This document shows positions 1 to 7,401 of a DNA stretch of 21,122 nucleotides, piece after piece. The DNA comes from Eubacterium sp. (GTDB taxonomy: Bacteria; Bacillota; Clostridia; Lachnospirales; Lachnospiraceae), in NCBI GenBank assembly GCA_003486385.1, contig DNFT01000080.1, forward strand, positions 1 through 21,122. The letters are read 5' to 3'. The notes beneath the pieces are model-generated. The model worked only from the letters and a program-made list of their open reading frames with translations. It was not told the origin of the DNA and made no database searches. A program made the translations under genes and the position numbers. How positions within the stretch are numbered: position 1 is the stretch's first letter; each line of letters opens with the position of its first letter.

Positions 1-117
1 TGCCACCAATAAGTAGTTTGAAAGTTTTACTTTCAAACTTATCCCCATTGCATACTGCAGGCATTGCTTGCAGTACTGCCCCAATAAGTAGTTTGAAAAT
101 AAAATTTACAAACTTTG
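1..117. repeat. Tandem hairpin-bearing repeats after accA
   Basis: An 18-bp identical block (6-23 and 81-98, offset 75) begins two units. Each unit contains a 25-nt inverted repeat of identical geometry: 11-nt arms around a 3-nt loop. The first (15-25 / 29-39) is perfect; the second (90-100 / 104-114) has one A:A mismatch. Between them lies a different hairpin, 53-75, with 7 bp plus an inner G:T pair and 2 bp. The window edge cuts directly at the start of a unit, so more copies may lie outside. On the transcribed strand of the fatty acid operon these hairpins follow the accA stop at once, so they could end or stabilise the transcript, but neither is followed by a real T-run. I do not recognise the repeat family. 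Confidence 0.7.
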
Positions 118-903
118 TTATCTGATAACGTCCATCCCGATACTGCGGAACCTGTCATATCTTTTTCCTACTAATTCCGTATCTCTTGACAGTTCATCAA
201 GCTCTTCTTTTATCAGCCTTCCGATTCGGTCGTAAAATTCTTTTTTCCCGATTTCCTTTTCAGACAATATTCTCTCAATTACTCCAAGGCCCTTTGCATC
301 CTCAGCCATAAGCTTAAGGCTTGCCGCTGCCTCTCCTGCCTTCTTGGCATCCTTCCACAGAATACTGGCACAGCCCTCCGGTGAAATAACCGAATACACC
401 GCATTTTCAAGCATCCATACCCTGTCTGCCACTGCAAGTGCTAGTGCTCCTCCGCTTCCGCCCTCCCCTATAAGTATTGAGATTACGGGCACACACAGTG
501 TTGTCATTTCTAAAATGTTTCTCGCTATTGCCTGCCCCTGGCCGCGCTCCTCAGCCTCAACTCCACAGTATGCACCCGAGGTATCTATAAAGCATACTAT
601 GGGTCTGCCGAATTTTTCCGCCTGCTTCATAAGGCGGAGAGCTTTTCTGTAGCCCTCGGGATGCGGAGCGCCAAAGTTCCTGTAGCTTCTTTCCTTCGCT
701 GTATGCCCCTTTTCAATTGCTATCACCGTCACAGGCATGCCATTAAGTCTGGCAATTCCTCCGACTATCGCTTTGTCATCCGCATAACAGCGGTCCCCAT
801 GAAATTCTATGAAATTTTTGAATATATTCTTTATATAATCTGTCCCTGTCGGTCTGCCGTTGTCCCTTGCAATCTTCACTCTCTCATAAGGTATCTCATT
901 CAT
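118..903 (-). CDS. accA: Acetyl-CoA carboxylase carboxyltransferase subunit alpha
   Basis: This is one half of the carboxyltransferase that moves CO2 from carboxybiotin on AccB to acetyl-CoA, giving malonyl-CoA for fatty acid synthesis; it works in the cytoplasm with AccD. The N-terminal YERVKIARDNGRPT segment and the glycine-rich GEGGSGGALALAVADRVWML and SVISPEGCASILWKD stretches are typical of the short AccA of Firmicutes. An in-frame ATG at 921 would add six residues, but the ATG at 903 is preferred: it has GAGGGAG about 9 nt upstream and gives the usual N-terminus, 261 residues in all. That ATG lies four nucleotides after the accD stop, so the two subunits are probably translationally coupled. 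Last gene of the operon. Identification is secure; the start is likely. Confidence 0.96.
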   Translation of the reverse strand: MNEIPYERVKIARDNGRPTGTDYIKNIFKNFIEFHGDRCYADDKAIVGGIARLNGMPVTVIAIEKGHTAKERSYRNFGAPHPEGYRKALRLMKQAEKFGRPIVCFIDTSGAYCGVEAEERGQGQAIARNILEMTTLCVPVISILIGEGGSGGALALAVADRVWMLENAVYSVISPEGCASILWKDAKKAGEAAASLKLMAEDAKGLGVIERILSEKEIGKKEFYDRIGRLIKEELDELSRDTELVGKRYDRFRSIGMDVIR

Positions 904-907
904 ACAT

Positions 908-1759
908 TTACACTCCCTCATGCATCTTAAGCAGCTCCGTAAGCAGCTTTTTCTGCTTATTTCTGGCAGCTATTGCGTCAACAAAGCCATGCTCTAACAC
1001 AAATTCCGCCTTCTGGAAACCATCCGGCAGGGCTTTTTTGGTAGTCTGCTCTATAACTCTCGCTCCGGCAAAGCCCACTATTGCACCCGGCTCTGCCAAT
1101 ATAATATCTCCATCCATCGCAAAGCTTGCCGTGACACCTCCCGTTGTCGGGTCGGTGAGCACGGTTATATATAAAAGTCCCGCATCACTATGGCGCTTAA
1201 CGGCTGCACTCACTCTTGCCATCTGCATAAGCGACAGAAGCCCCTCCTGCATTCTTGCACCGCCCGATACCGTAAATCCTACTACTGCCAAATGTTTCCA
1301 CGCAGCATACTCAAATAATCTTGTGAGCTTTTCTCCCACTGCACTTCCCATGCTTCCCATCATAAAATAAGCATCCATCACAAAAATACAGCAGTGGCAC
1401 CCTCCAATTCTTACCGTTCCACATATCACCGCTTCCGTCTGTGAGCTTGCCGCCCTTACGGCATCCAGCTTTTCATTATATCCCGGAAAGCCTAACGGAT
1501 TGTCCGCTCTCACATCCTTATACATCTCAACAAAGCTTCCTTCATCTGCTATAAGCTTTATTCTCTGTCCTGCACGCATACGGAAATGATATCCGCAGCC
1601 GCATACCATATTGTCAGCCATCAGTCTGCTCAAAGGAATTTCCCTGTGACAGTTCGGACATTTCTGCTCAGGCTCACCTTCATCCTGCATTACGGGAACT
1701 GAGCATCTTCCACCCTCTTCCAGTTTATTTTTAGGTTTCAAAAAGTTCATAAGTGCCAT
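908..1759 (-). CDS. accD: Acetyl-CoA carboxylase carboxyltransferase subunit beta
   Basis: Partner of AccA in the carboxyltransferase. The N-terminus carries the zinc ribbon that marks AccD: C34, C37, C53 and C55. The second pair here is C-x-C rather than the usual C-x2-C, one residue short; the codons TGC GGC TGC are clear in the DNA, and the protein otherwise reads through normally. The crotonase-fold body follows, with GGARMQEGLLSLMQMARVSAA, DPTTGGVTASFAMDGDI and EPGAIVGFAGARVIEQT, as in the family. Length of 283 residues is normal. AGGGG lies 6 nt before the ATG at 1759. An 87-nt spacer separates it from accC upstream; accA follows four nucleotides after its stop. Confidence 0.95.
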   Translation of the reverse strand: MALMNFLKPKNKLEEGGRCSVPVMQDEGEPEQKCPNCHREIPLSRLMADNMVCGCGYHFRMRAGQRIKLIADEGSFVEMYKDVRADNPLGFPGYNEKLDAVRAASSQTEAVICGTVRIGGCHCCIFVMDAYFMMGSMGSAVGEKLTRLFEYAAWKHLAVVGFTVSGGARMQEGLLSLMQMARVSAAVKRHSDAGLLYITVLTDPTTGGVTASFAMDGDIILAEPGAIVGFAGARVIEQTTKKALPDGFQKAEFVLEHGFVDAIAARNKQKKLLTELLKMHEGV

Positions 1760-1846
1760 ATCAATCCCCTATCACAATATTTTATATACTAACGACCACG
1801 CATTTGCGCCGGTACACAGCGTACAAGCATTAGCTTTCTGACAAAA

Positions 1847-3154
1847 TTACCTGTTTCCCATAAAAGTCAGGTCATAATTGCCGGAGGAAAATCTGTCATC
1901 CTCGACTATGCATAGCTGTTCCTCAACATTGGTTTTAATACCGTCGATGACCAGCTCGCATAGAGAAGCCCTCATTTTTCTGAGCGTCTCCTCCCTTGTC
2001 TTGGCATATACGATAAGCTTGCCCAACAGTGAATCATAGAACGGAACAACTTTCATTCCTTCAACAAGAAAGGTATCAAACCTCACGGAGGGACCTCCCG
2101 GAATATGCAAGAATTCAAGCTTTCCGCAATTCTGTGCATTTATGCGGCATTCTATCGCAGAACCCATTATCCGTATATCCGCCTGGGTGAAATTAAGCTC
2201 AATCCCTGCGGCTATCCTTATCTGCCACTTAACAATATCAATTCCCGTCAATATCTCTGTTACGCAATGCTCCACCTGAAGTCTCACATTCATTTCCATA
2301 AACCAGAAATTTCCCGCTCCATCCAAAAGGAACTCCAGTGTACCGGCACCTACATATCCTATCTGCTTTACGGCATCAGTGATAACCCTGATCATATTTT
2401 CTCTCTGCTTTTCCGATACGGCAGGCGATGGTGTCTCCTCCACAAGCTTCTGATTTCTTCTCTGCAATGAACAATCTCTTTCACCCAGACACACAACATT
2501 TCCGAATTCATCCGCAAGAACCTGAAATTCAACATGCCTTGCAGGAAAAATGTATTTTTCAAGATACATACTTCCATCACCGAATGCATTTAAAGCCTCA
2601 CTGACCGCCTGAACATATGCCTCATCCAGCTCATCCGCCGACTCTATAAGACGTATTCCTCTTCCACCGCCGCCGGCACATGCCTTAAGCATAACAGGAT
2701 AACCGATTTTTCCGGCTACACTCTTAGCTTCATCGAGCGACTGTACCGCTCTGCTCCCCGGAATCACTGTAAGCCCTGTTTTTCCGACAAGCTCCTTTAA
2801 AACTGCCTTATCACTCAGTCTCTCCATGCTCTCAGGCTCAGGTCCTATAAAAACCAACCCATTTTTTCTGCACAATCTCGCAAAATGTGCATTTTCGGAC
2901 AGAAATCCATACCCGGGATGTATTGCCTGCGCTCCGGTAAGAATTGCAGCACTGATTATCTGTTTTTCATTGAGATAGCTCTGTGCTGCCTGCGCTCCCC
3001 CGATACATACACTCTGGTCAGCCAGTGCGACATGAAGAGCATTTTTATCCGCCTCCGAATACACCGCCACAGTCGATACTCCCATTTCCTTGCAGGCTCG
3101 TATTATTCTGACCGCTATCTCACCTCGATTGGCAACTAGAATCTTTGAAAACAT
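1847..3154 (-). CDS. accC: Biotin carboxylase, acetyl-CoA carboxylase subunit
   Basis: ATP-grasp enzyme that carboxylates the biotin on AccB using bicarbonate and ATP, the first half-reaction of acetyl-CoA carboxylase. Visible are the N-terminal Rossmann segment (KILVANRGEIAVRIIRACKE), the glycine-rich ATP loop (GGGGRGIR, 161-168), GERDCSLQRR (225-233) and the metal and biotin site around EMNVRLQVEH (287-296). Length of 435 residues is slightly below the usual about 445-455. Several normally fixed positions differ: N234 where His is usual, V290 for Thr, C297 for Pro, and S332 for His in GHAIECR. The catalytic Glu, Asn, Arg and Lys positions I can align are kept, so activity is likely. Its ATG lies 3 nt after the fabZ stop, indicating coupling. 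Confidence 0.95.
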   Translation of the reverse strand: MFSKILVANRGEIAVRIIRACKEMGVSTVAVYSEADKNALHVALADQSVCIGGAQAAQSYLNEKQIISAAILTGAQAIHPGYGFLSENAHFARLCRKNGLVFIGPEPESMERLSDKAVLKELVGKTGLTVIPGSRAVQSLDEAKSVAGKIGYPVMLKACAGGGGRGIRLIESADELDEAYVQAVSEALNAFGDGSMYLEKYIFPARHVEFQVLADEFGNVVCLGERDCSLQRRNQKLVEETPSPAVSEKQRENMIRVITDAVKQIGYVGAGTLEFLLDGAGNFWFMEMNVRLQVEHCVTEILTGIDIVKWQIRIAAGIELNFTQADIRIMGSAIECRINAQNCGKLEFLHIPGGPSVRFDTFLVEGMKVVPFYDSLLGKLIVYAKTREETLRKMRASLCELVIDGIKTNVEEQLCIVEDDRFSSGNYDLTFMGNR

Positions 3155-3157
3155 AAT

Positions 3158-3577
3158 CTACTCCACTTCTGTTATCGCAAACGAAAAATCCGCCGATACA
3201 CAGTTTCTTTCTCCTACCCTGACAGTCCCCTGTGCAAAATAAAACGGATGCTTTGACCTTACTATGCTGCACCTTGTCTCTATTACATCCCCCGGGCGGA
3301 CAGGTGAACGGAATTTCACATTGTTAAGTCCTGTGTATACCGGAAGCTTTCCGTCTGTCATAACCGTTTTCATGAGTACACACGCAGACTGGGCAAGTAT
3401 TTCGCACAAAATCACGCCCGGCACAACCGGATTTCCCGGAAAATGTCCATCAAGAAAAAATTCATCTCCGCGGACTCTGTAATGTCCTACCGCAACACCG
3501 CCGCTTTCCTGTACCTCATCTAATAAGAGCATACTGTTTCTGTGAGGAAGTATGTCCATAATCTCTTTTCTATCCAT
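3158..3577 (-). CDS. fabZ: 3-hydroxyacyl-ACP dehydratase FabZ
   Basis: Removes water from 3-hydroxyacyl-ACP to give trans-2-enoyl-ACP, the third step of each elongation cycle. The hot-dog fold signature is plain: LPHRNSMLLLDEV near the N-terminus, then HFPGNPVVPGVILCEILAQS, with the catalytic pair H45 and E59. The length of 139 residues fits the family, and there is no second hot-dog domain or membrane segment, so FabZ rather than FabA is called. The 80-nt gap to accB upstream holds no feature I can support; a GGAGG lies about 12 nt before the ATG, further than ideal. accC starts 3 nt after its stop. No isomerase FabM or FabN is visible in this window, so the source of unsaturated fatty acids is not shown here. 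Confidence 0.96.
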   Translation of the reverse strand: MDRKEIMDILPHRNSMLLLDEVQESGGVAVGHYRVRGDEFFLDGHFPGNPVVPGVILCEILAQSACVLMKTVMTDGKLPVYTGLNNVKFRSPVRPGDVIETRCSIVRSKHPFYFAQGTVRVGERNCVSADFSFAITEVE

Positions 3578-3659
3578 TCCCGCTCTGCCTCCAATATACC
3601 GATATACCCAAAATTTTTATCATCTTTATATTAAACAGCCTCTTTCTGCAAACACTGCA

Positions 3660-4100
3660 TCAGCACTCTATTTTAAACAGCTCTGTCCCATACTCAATCA
3701 TCTGGCCGTCGGATACACATACCTGTGAAATAACTCCATCCGCTTCAGCAGTAATCTCGTTCATAAGCTTCATCGCCTCAACAATGCAAAGTGTCTGTCC
3801 CTTCTTTACATGCGACCCGACTTTCACATATGGTTCTGCATTTTCCGCCGGTGCAGCATAGAATACCCCGACCATCGGAGATTTTATGCTCATATACGGC
3901 ATCGTACCGCCTTCATTGCTCTTTCCACAGTTATGTGCATTATTATCCAATGATTTCTTGGTATTGTCATCGCTATAAATTACATTCGCAGAAATATTTC
4001 TCTCTAATCGTACAATCTTATCTCCTTCGGTAAGCTCAAGTCCTGTAAGCTCAAGCTCCTTCATAAGTGCCGCATATTTTCTTATATCAGCCTCATTCAT
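3660..4100 (-). CDS. accB: Biotin carboxyl carrier protein of acetyl-CoA carboxylase
   Basis: Small carrier whose covalently bound biotin shuttles CO2 between AccC and the AccA/AccD carboxyltransferase. The C-terminal biotinyl domain has the canonical VEAMKLMNEI motif, with K111 as the biotinylated lysine. Before it come a poorly conserved N-terminal helix (ADIRKYAALMKELELTGLELTEGD) and a polar linker, as in other bacterial AccB proteins. The open frame extends to a GTG at 4109, but the ATG at 4100 is preferred because AGGGTGA lies 5 nt before it; this gives 146 residues. It is preceded by a hairpin-rich gap of about 140 nt after fabF, unusual inside this operon. Confidence 0.95.
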   Translation of the reverse strand: MNEADIRKYAALMKELELTGLELTEGDKIVRLERNISANVIYSDDNTKKSLDNNAHNCGKSNEGGTMPYMSIKSPMVGVFYAAPAENAEPYVKVGSHVKKGQTLCIVEAMKLMNEITAEADGVISQVCVSDGQMIEYGTELFKIEC

Positions 4101-4243
4101 AATTATCACCCTGCATAAAATTTTAACTTAAAGCGGACATTCGCAATCCGCTTTCGCTACTTGCTCATGAGCGCAGTCCGTATCCCCCTTACCCACCGCT
4201 TAGTGCTCTACACACTTGAAGCGGGGGATTGCTTATTCTGCGT
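4101..4243. repeat. Hairpin cluster between fabF and accB, possible mobile-element end remnant
   Basis: The gap holds three structures. An 8-bp perfect stem with 9-nt loop is at 4130-4154. A 10-bp perfect palindrome GCTCATGAGC is at 4163-4172. A compound hairpin is at 4196-4224: CCGCTT then AGTG, loop, CACT, then AAGCGG with a 2-nt bulge, and it can be widened by ATCCC at 4182-4186 pairing with GGGAT at 4225-4229. The last structure, read on the minus strand as GCTTCAAGTGTG and AGAGCACTAAGCGG, reminds me of subterminal palindromes at IS200/IS605-type right ends, but no tnpA or tnpB is present and I cannot verify this. No coding sequence is visible. It could also act as an attenuator or processing site before accB. 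Confidence 0.45.
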
Positions 4244-5488
4244 TCAACCTACTACCTTTCTGAAGGCAAGACATGCATTATGTCCTCCAAACCCCAGTGA
4301 ATTGGAGAGTGCAAGCGTTATATCAGCCTTAACCGCCTTATCAGGAACATAATTCAAATCGCATTCTTCATCAGCTTCACGAAGATTTATTGTTGGAGGA
4401 ATAATTCCTTCATCAAGTGCCATGATGCATGCAAGCGCCTCTATTGCACCTGCCGCCCCTAACATATGGCCTGTCATTGATTTGGTAGAGCTTATGTATG
4501 CCTTCCGCGCATTTTCCTCTCCAAGTGCATTCTTTATTGCCATTGTCTCAATAAGATCATTCATATGAGTTCCTGTGCCATGTGCGTTTATATAGACCTT
4601 ATCTTCATCTGAATATCCTGCCTCACGCATGGCATCCTTCATAGCCTGCGCGCCTCCGCGGGCCTGCGGATGTGGTGCAGTTATATGGTAGGCATCACAC
4701 GTTGAACCGTATCCGCACACCTCACCGTATATCCTTGCCCCTCTCGCTTTTGCATGCTCATATTCCTCAAGCACAAGTGACACGGCACCCTCTCCAATCA
4801 CAAATCCTCCTCTTCTCTTATCAAATGGAAGTGAAGCTTCATCAGGGTTCTCCGATGTTGAAAGTGCCTGCATATTTACAAAACCTGCCACCGCCGACTT
4901 AGTTATTGATGCTTCTGCGCCTCCTGCTATGACAGCTTCCGCATAGCCATGGCGTATCATCCTGACAGCCTCGCCGATTGCGTTAGAGCCTGAGGCACAA
5001 GCCGTGACCGCCGGCATTGCACTTCCCCTGCAGTCATGCTTAATAGCAATCATCCCTGCTGCCATATTTCCTATCATCATCGGTATAAAAAGAGAGGAAA
5101 CCCTTCTTGGACCTTTCTCTAAAAGCTTCGTATGCTCTACCTCGAAGGTTCCTATACCTCCGATTCCTGTACCGAACATAACACCGAATTTTTCAGGTTC
5201 AACCTTTCCTTCTATACCGCTGTCCTCTACAGCCTGTGCCGCCGCCGCAACTGCAAGCTGTGCATATCTGTCCGTTCTTAATATCTCGTTTACCTCAAGA
5301 TACTCCTTCGGTTCAAAACCCTTCACCTCTGCCGCAAGCTTTGCTTTAAAGCCTTCTGTATCAAAAAAGGTTATAGGTGCAATCCCATTTTTTCCGTTCT
5401 TAAGGCTGTTCCATGTCTCACTGACATTATTCCCGACAGGGGTTACCGCCCCTAATCCGGTTACAACCACTCGTCTCCATTCAGACAT
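4244..5488 (-). CDS. fabF: 3-oxoacyl-ACP synthase II (KAS II)
   Basis: Elongating condensing enzyme: joins malonyl-ACP to a growing acyl-ACP with loss of CO2. The thiolase fold and the Cys-His-His triad are visible: C164 in TACASGSNAIGEA, H303 in NAHGTGTHMND, and H341 in SMTGHMLGAAG, with the conserved K336 before it. The N-terminal RRVVVTGLGAVTPVGNNV and the 414-residue length match FabF, not the shorter initiating FabH with its Cys-His-Asn triad. AGGAGG lies upstream of the ATG at 5488. It follows fabG after an 88-nt spacer. As no fabH is in the window, chain initiation must be encoded elsewhere. Confidence 0.97.
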   Translation of the reverse strand: MSEWRRVVVTGLGAVTPVGNNVSETWNSLKNGKNGIAPITFFDTEGFKAKLAAEVKGFEPKEYLEVNEILRTDRYAQLAVAAAAQAVEDSGIEGKVEPEKFGVMFGTGIGGIGTFEVEHTKLLEKGPRRVSSLFIPMMIGNMAAGMIAIKHDCRGSAMPAVTACASGSNAIGEAVRMIRHGYAEAVIAGGAEASITKSAVAGFVNMQALSTSENPDEASLPFDKRRGGFVIGEGAVSLVLEEYEHAKARGARIYGEVCGYGSTCDAYHITAPHPQARGGAQAMKDAMREAGYSDEDKVYINAHGTGTHMNDLIETMAIKNALGEENARKAYISSTKSMTGHMLGAAGAIEALACIMALDEGIIPPTINLREADEECDLNYVPDKAVKADITLALSNSLGFGGHNACLAFRKVVG

Positions 5489-5576
5489 ATCCTTTTCCTC
5501 CTGGTTATCCTTTACATGTACACTTCATGCACTGTAAACTGTAAAATATCTTCATATTCCTGATGGCACAATATAG

Positions 5577-6305
5577 CTACATGGCTATTCCGCCATCCAC
5601 ACGCAGCACTTCACCGGTCACATACTCAGCTTCGACAAGATATGCCACTGCCTCAGCCACCTCCGGGGCTGCCCCCATCCTTCCAAGTGGTATCATTCCA
5701 AGGAGCGGATTATCCTTCTGGCTTCCTGTCATATCCGTCTCAATGAATCCGGGTGCAACTGCGTTACAGCGTATTCCGCGCGGTGCCAGCTCCTTTGCAA
5801 CGGACTTGGTCAGACCGATAATTCCCGCCTTCGATGCCGAGTAATTGCACTGTCCCACATTTCCCATAAGCCCTGAAACGCTTGACACGTTGACAATACA
5901 GCCTTGCCTGTTCTTTATAAACATACCTGTACAATGTCTTATCATATTAAACGCACCCTTAAGATTAGTGTCGATAACACTGTCAAATGCTTCCTCACTC
6001 ATCATCGCAAGAAGTCCATCTTTTGTTATGCCCGCATTATTAATAAGAATATGTACGGTACCAAAATCCTTCTTTATCTGTGCAACAGTCTCTCTCACCT
6101 GTGAAAAATCAGCAACATTGCACTTATAGGCGACGGCTTTTACGCCGTATTGTTCAATACATTCTTTGCAAACCTGATTGGCAGCTTCTACATTGCCCGC
6201 ATATATAACGGCAATATCCGCTCCACGAGCTGCAAGCTTTACCGCAACCGCCGCCCCAATTCCTCTTGAAGCTCCTGTTATAACCGCAGTTTTTCCTTTA
6301 AGCAT
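5577..6305 (-). CDS. fabG: 3-oxoacyl-ACP reductase FabG
   Basis: NADPH-dependent reductase that converts 3-oxoacyl-ACP to 3-hydroxyacyl-ACP. It is a classical short-chain dehydrogenase: nucleotide loop TGASRGIG (10-17), LINNAG (88-92), N114, S142 in NVSSVSG, and the Y155-x3-K159 pair in YSASKAG. The 242-residue length and the C-terminal GEVLRVDGGIAM are typical of FabG. The start at 6305 is supported by AAGGA/GGAAC sequences shortly upstream. The preceding gap of 146 nt to fabK is where fabD is found in many related operons; here it contains no coding frame. Confidence 0.96.
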   Translation of the reverse strand: MLKGKTAVITGASRGIGAAVAVKLAARGADIAVIYAGNVEAANQVCKECIEQYGVKAVAYKCNVADFSQVRETVAQIKKDFGTVHILINNAGITKDGLLAMMSEEAFDSVIDTNLKGAFNMIRHCTGMFIKNRQGCIVNVSSVSGLMGNVGQCNYSASKAGIIGLTKSVAKELAPRGIRCNAVAPGFIETDMTGSQKDNPLLGMIPLGRMGAAPEVAEAVAYLVEAEYVTGEVLRVDGGIAM

Positions 6306-6451
6306 CTCTCAGTTCCTTTTCCTTATTATTTCAAAGATATGAGGGTCAAAAGGTATTTTACCCCTCATCCGATATCCTCGAATTGCTCCGCCGTAAAACA
6401 GCTCCCGCAATTCTAAAACATTCGGAATCCGCTGATTTACTGCATAAATCG
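6306..6451. other. Spacer with imperfect hairpin in place of fabD
   Basis: No credible reading frame exists on either strand. A bulged hairpin lies at 6336-6376: ATGAGGG (6339-6345) pairs with CCCTCAT (6362-6368), AAAA (6348-6351 region) faces TTTT across a GGTA loop, and an outer GAT pairs with ATC after a 5-nt bulge. On the operon strand it is not followed by a T-run, so it is not a classical terminator. It may moderate read-through from acpP-fabK into fabG, protect the message, or be a degenerate repeat. Confidence 0.5.
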
Positions 6452-7396
6452 CTACTCAATATATTTAGCTGCACTCCTTAATATCGGCTCAGCTCCATCA
6501 ATCACTTCCCTGACAATCTGCGCTGCAGGCTGTTCTTTATTAACCATAGCTGCAACCTGCCCCGATAAGAAGCATCCCTTCTTATCATCACCATCCTTGA
6601 CTGCAAGCCTTAATGCTCCTACAGCCAATGCTTCAAGCTCATCGTCAGGCATCCGGCTATACTCTGCCTTTAAATAGTCTCTTGCAAACTGCGTCCTCAG
6701 ACTTCTCACCGGATGACCAAGCCTCTTACCTGTAACCATGGTGCAAAGGTCTGTGGCCTTCAGAATCTTTTCCTTATAAACCGGATGAATATTACATTCT
6801 ACAGCACTCAAAAACCGCGTTCCCATCTGGACTCCCTGTGCTCCCAGCATGAATGCTGCCGCAACACCGCGCCCATCCGCAATTCCTCCTGCTGCTATGA
6901 CCGGAAGTGTTGTAGCATCACACACCTGCGGTACCAGCACCATAGTTGTGAGCTCACCCACATGTCCACCGCTCTCGCCGCCCTCGGCTATAAGTGCAGA
7001 AGCTCCGAGCCTTGTCATGAGCTTCGCCATGGCAACCGAGGCTACAACCGGAATTACTTTAATTCCTGCGTCCAGCCATTCCTTTATATATTTCGACGGA
7101 TTGCCTGCTCCCGTGGTAATCACATCGACCTTTTCCTCTACTACAACCTGTGCCACCTCATCTGCACATGGGCTTAACAGCATAATATTTACTCCAATAG
7201 GCTTATCTGTGAGCTGCCTTGCTATCCGCACCTGCTCTCTCACATAATCTGCCGGCGCATTACCGGCTGCAATTATTCCAAGACCTCCGCCCTCAGATAC
7301 CGCCGCCGCAAGCTTTCCATCAGCAATCCATGCCATGCCACCCTGAAATACCGGGTATTTTATACCCAGCATCTCAGTAATCTGTGTCCTGATCAT
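6452..7396 (-). CDS. fabK: Enoyl-ACP reductase II (FabK, FMN-dependent)
   Basis: Carries out the last reduction of each elongation cycle, trans-2-enoyl-ACP to acyl-ACP, using FMN and NAD(P)H. It is a TIM-barrel of the nitronate monooxygenase/FabK group: PVFQGGMAWIADGKLAAAVS at the N-terminus, GGLGIIAAGN, the catalytic histidine H145 in GGESGGHVGE, and the phosphate-binding PVIAAGGIADGRG (165-177) followed by GAQGVQMGTRFL. Length of 314 residues fits. A 2-nitropropane dioxygenase is the alternative, but the position between acpP and fabG strongly favours FabK. FabK replaces FabI in many Clostridia and makes cells less sensitive to triclosan, a family property not tested here. Its ATG lies 5 nt after the acpP stop. 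Confidence 0.96.
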   Translation of the reverse strand: MIRTQITEMLGIKYPVFQGGMAWIADGKLAAAVSEGGGLGIIAAGNAPADYVREQVRIARQLTDKPIGVNIMLLSPCADEVAQVVVEEKVDVITTGAGNPSKYIKEWLDAGIKVIPVVASVAMAKLMTRLGASALIAEGGESGGHVGELTTMVLVPQVCDATTLPVIAAGGIADGRGVAAAFMLGAQGVQMGTRFLSAVECNIHPVYKEKILKATDLCTMVTGKRLGHPVRSLRTQFARDYLKAEYSRMPDDELEALAVGALRLAVKDGDDKKGCFLSGQVAAMVNKEQPAAQIVREVIDGAEPILRSAAKYIE

Positions 7397-7401
7397 GGCG
7401 C

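Noticed and set aside
1..117. CRISPR array or FabT operators at the left edge
   Set aside because: Only two diverged copies are present and the part between them is a hairpin, not a spacer. The half-sites are too far apart for the known FabT palindrome.
1595..1660. Frameshift or sequencing error in accD
   Set aside because: The frame is correct on both sides of the zinc ribbon, so the difference is a whole-codon change and not a frameshift.
5577..6305. fabG as a generic short-chain alcohol dehydrogenase
   Set aside because: Its place between fabK and fabF and the FabG-type C-terminus make the fatty acid role much more likely.
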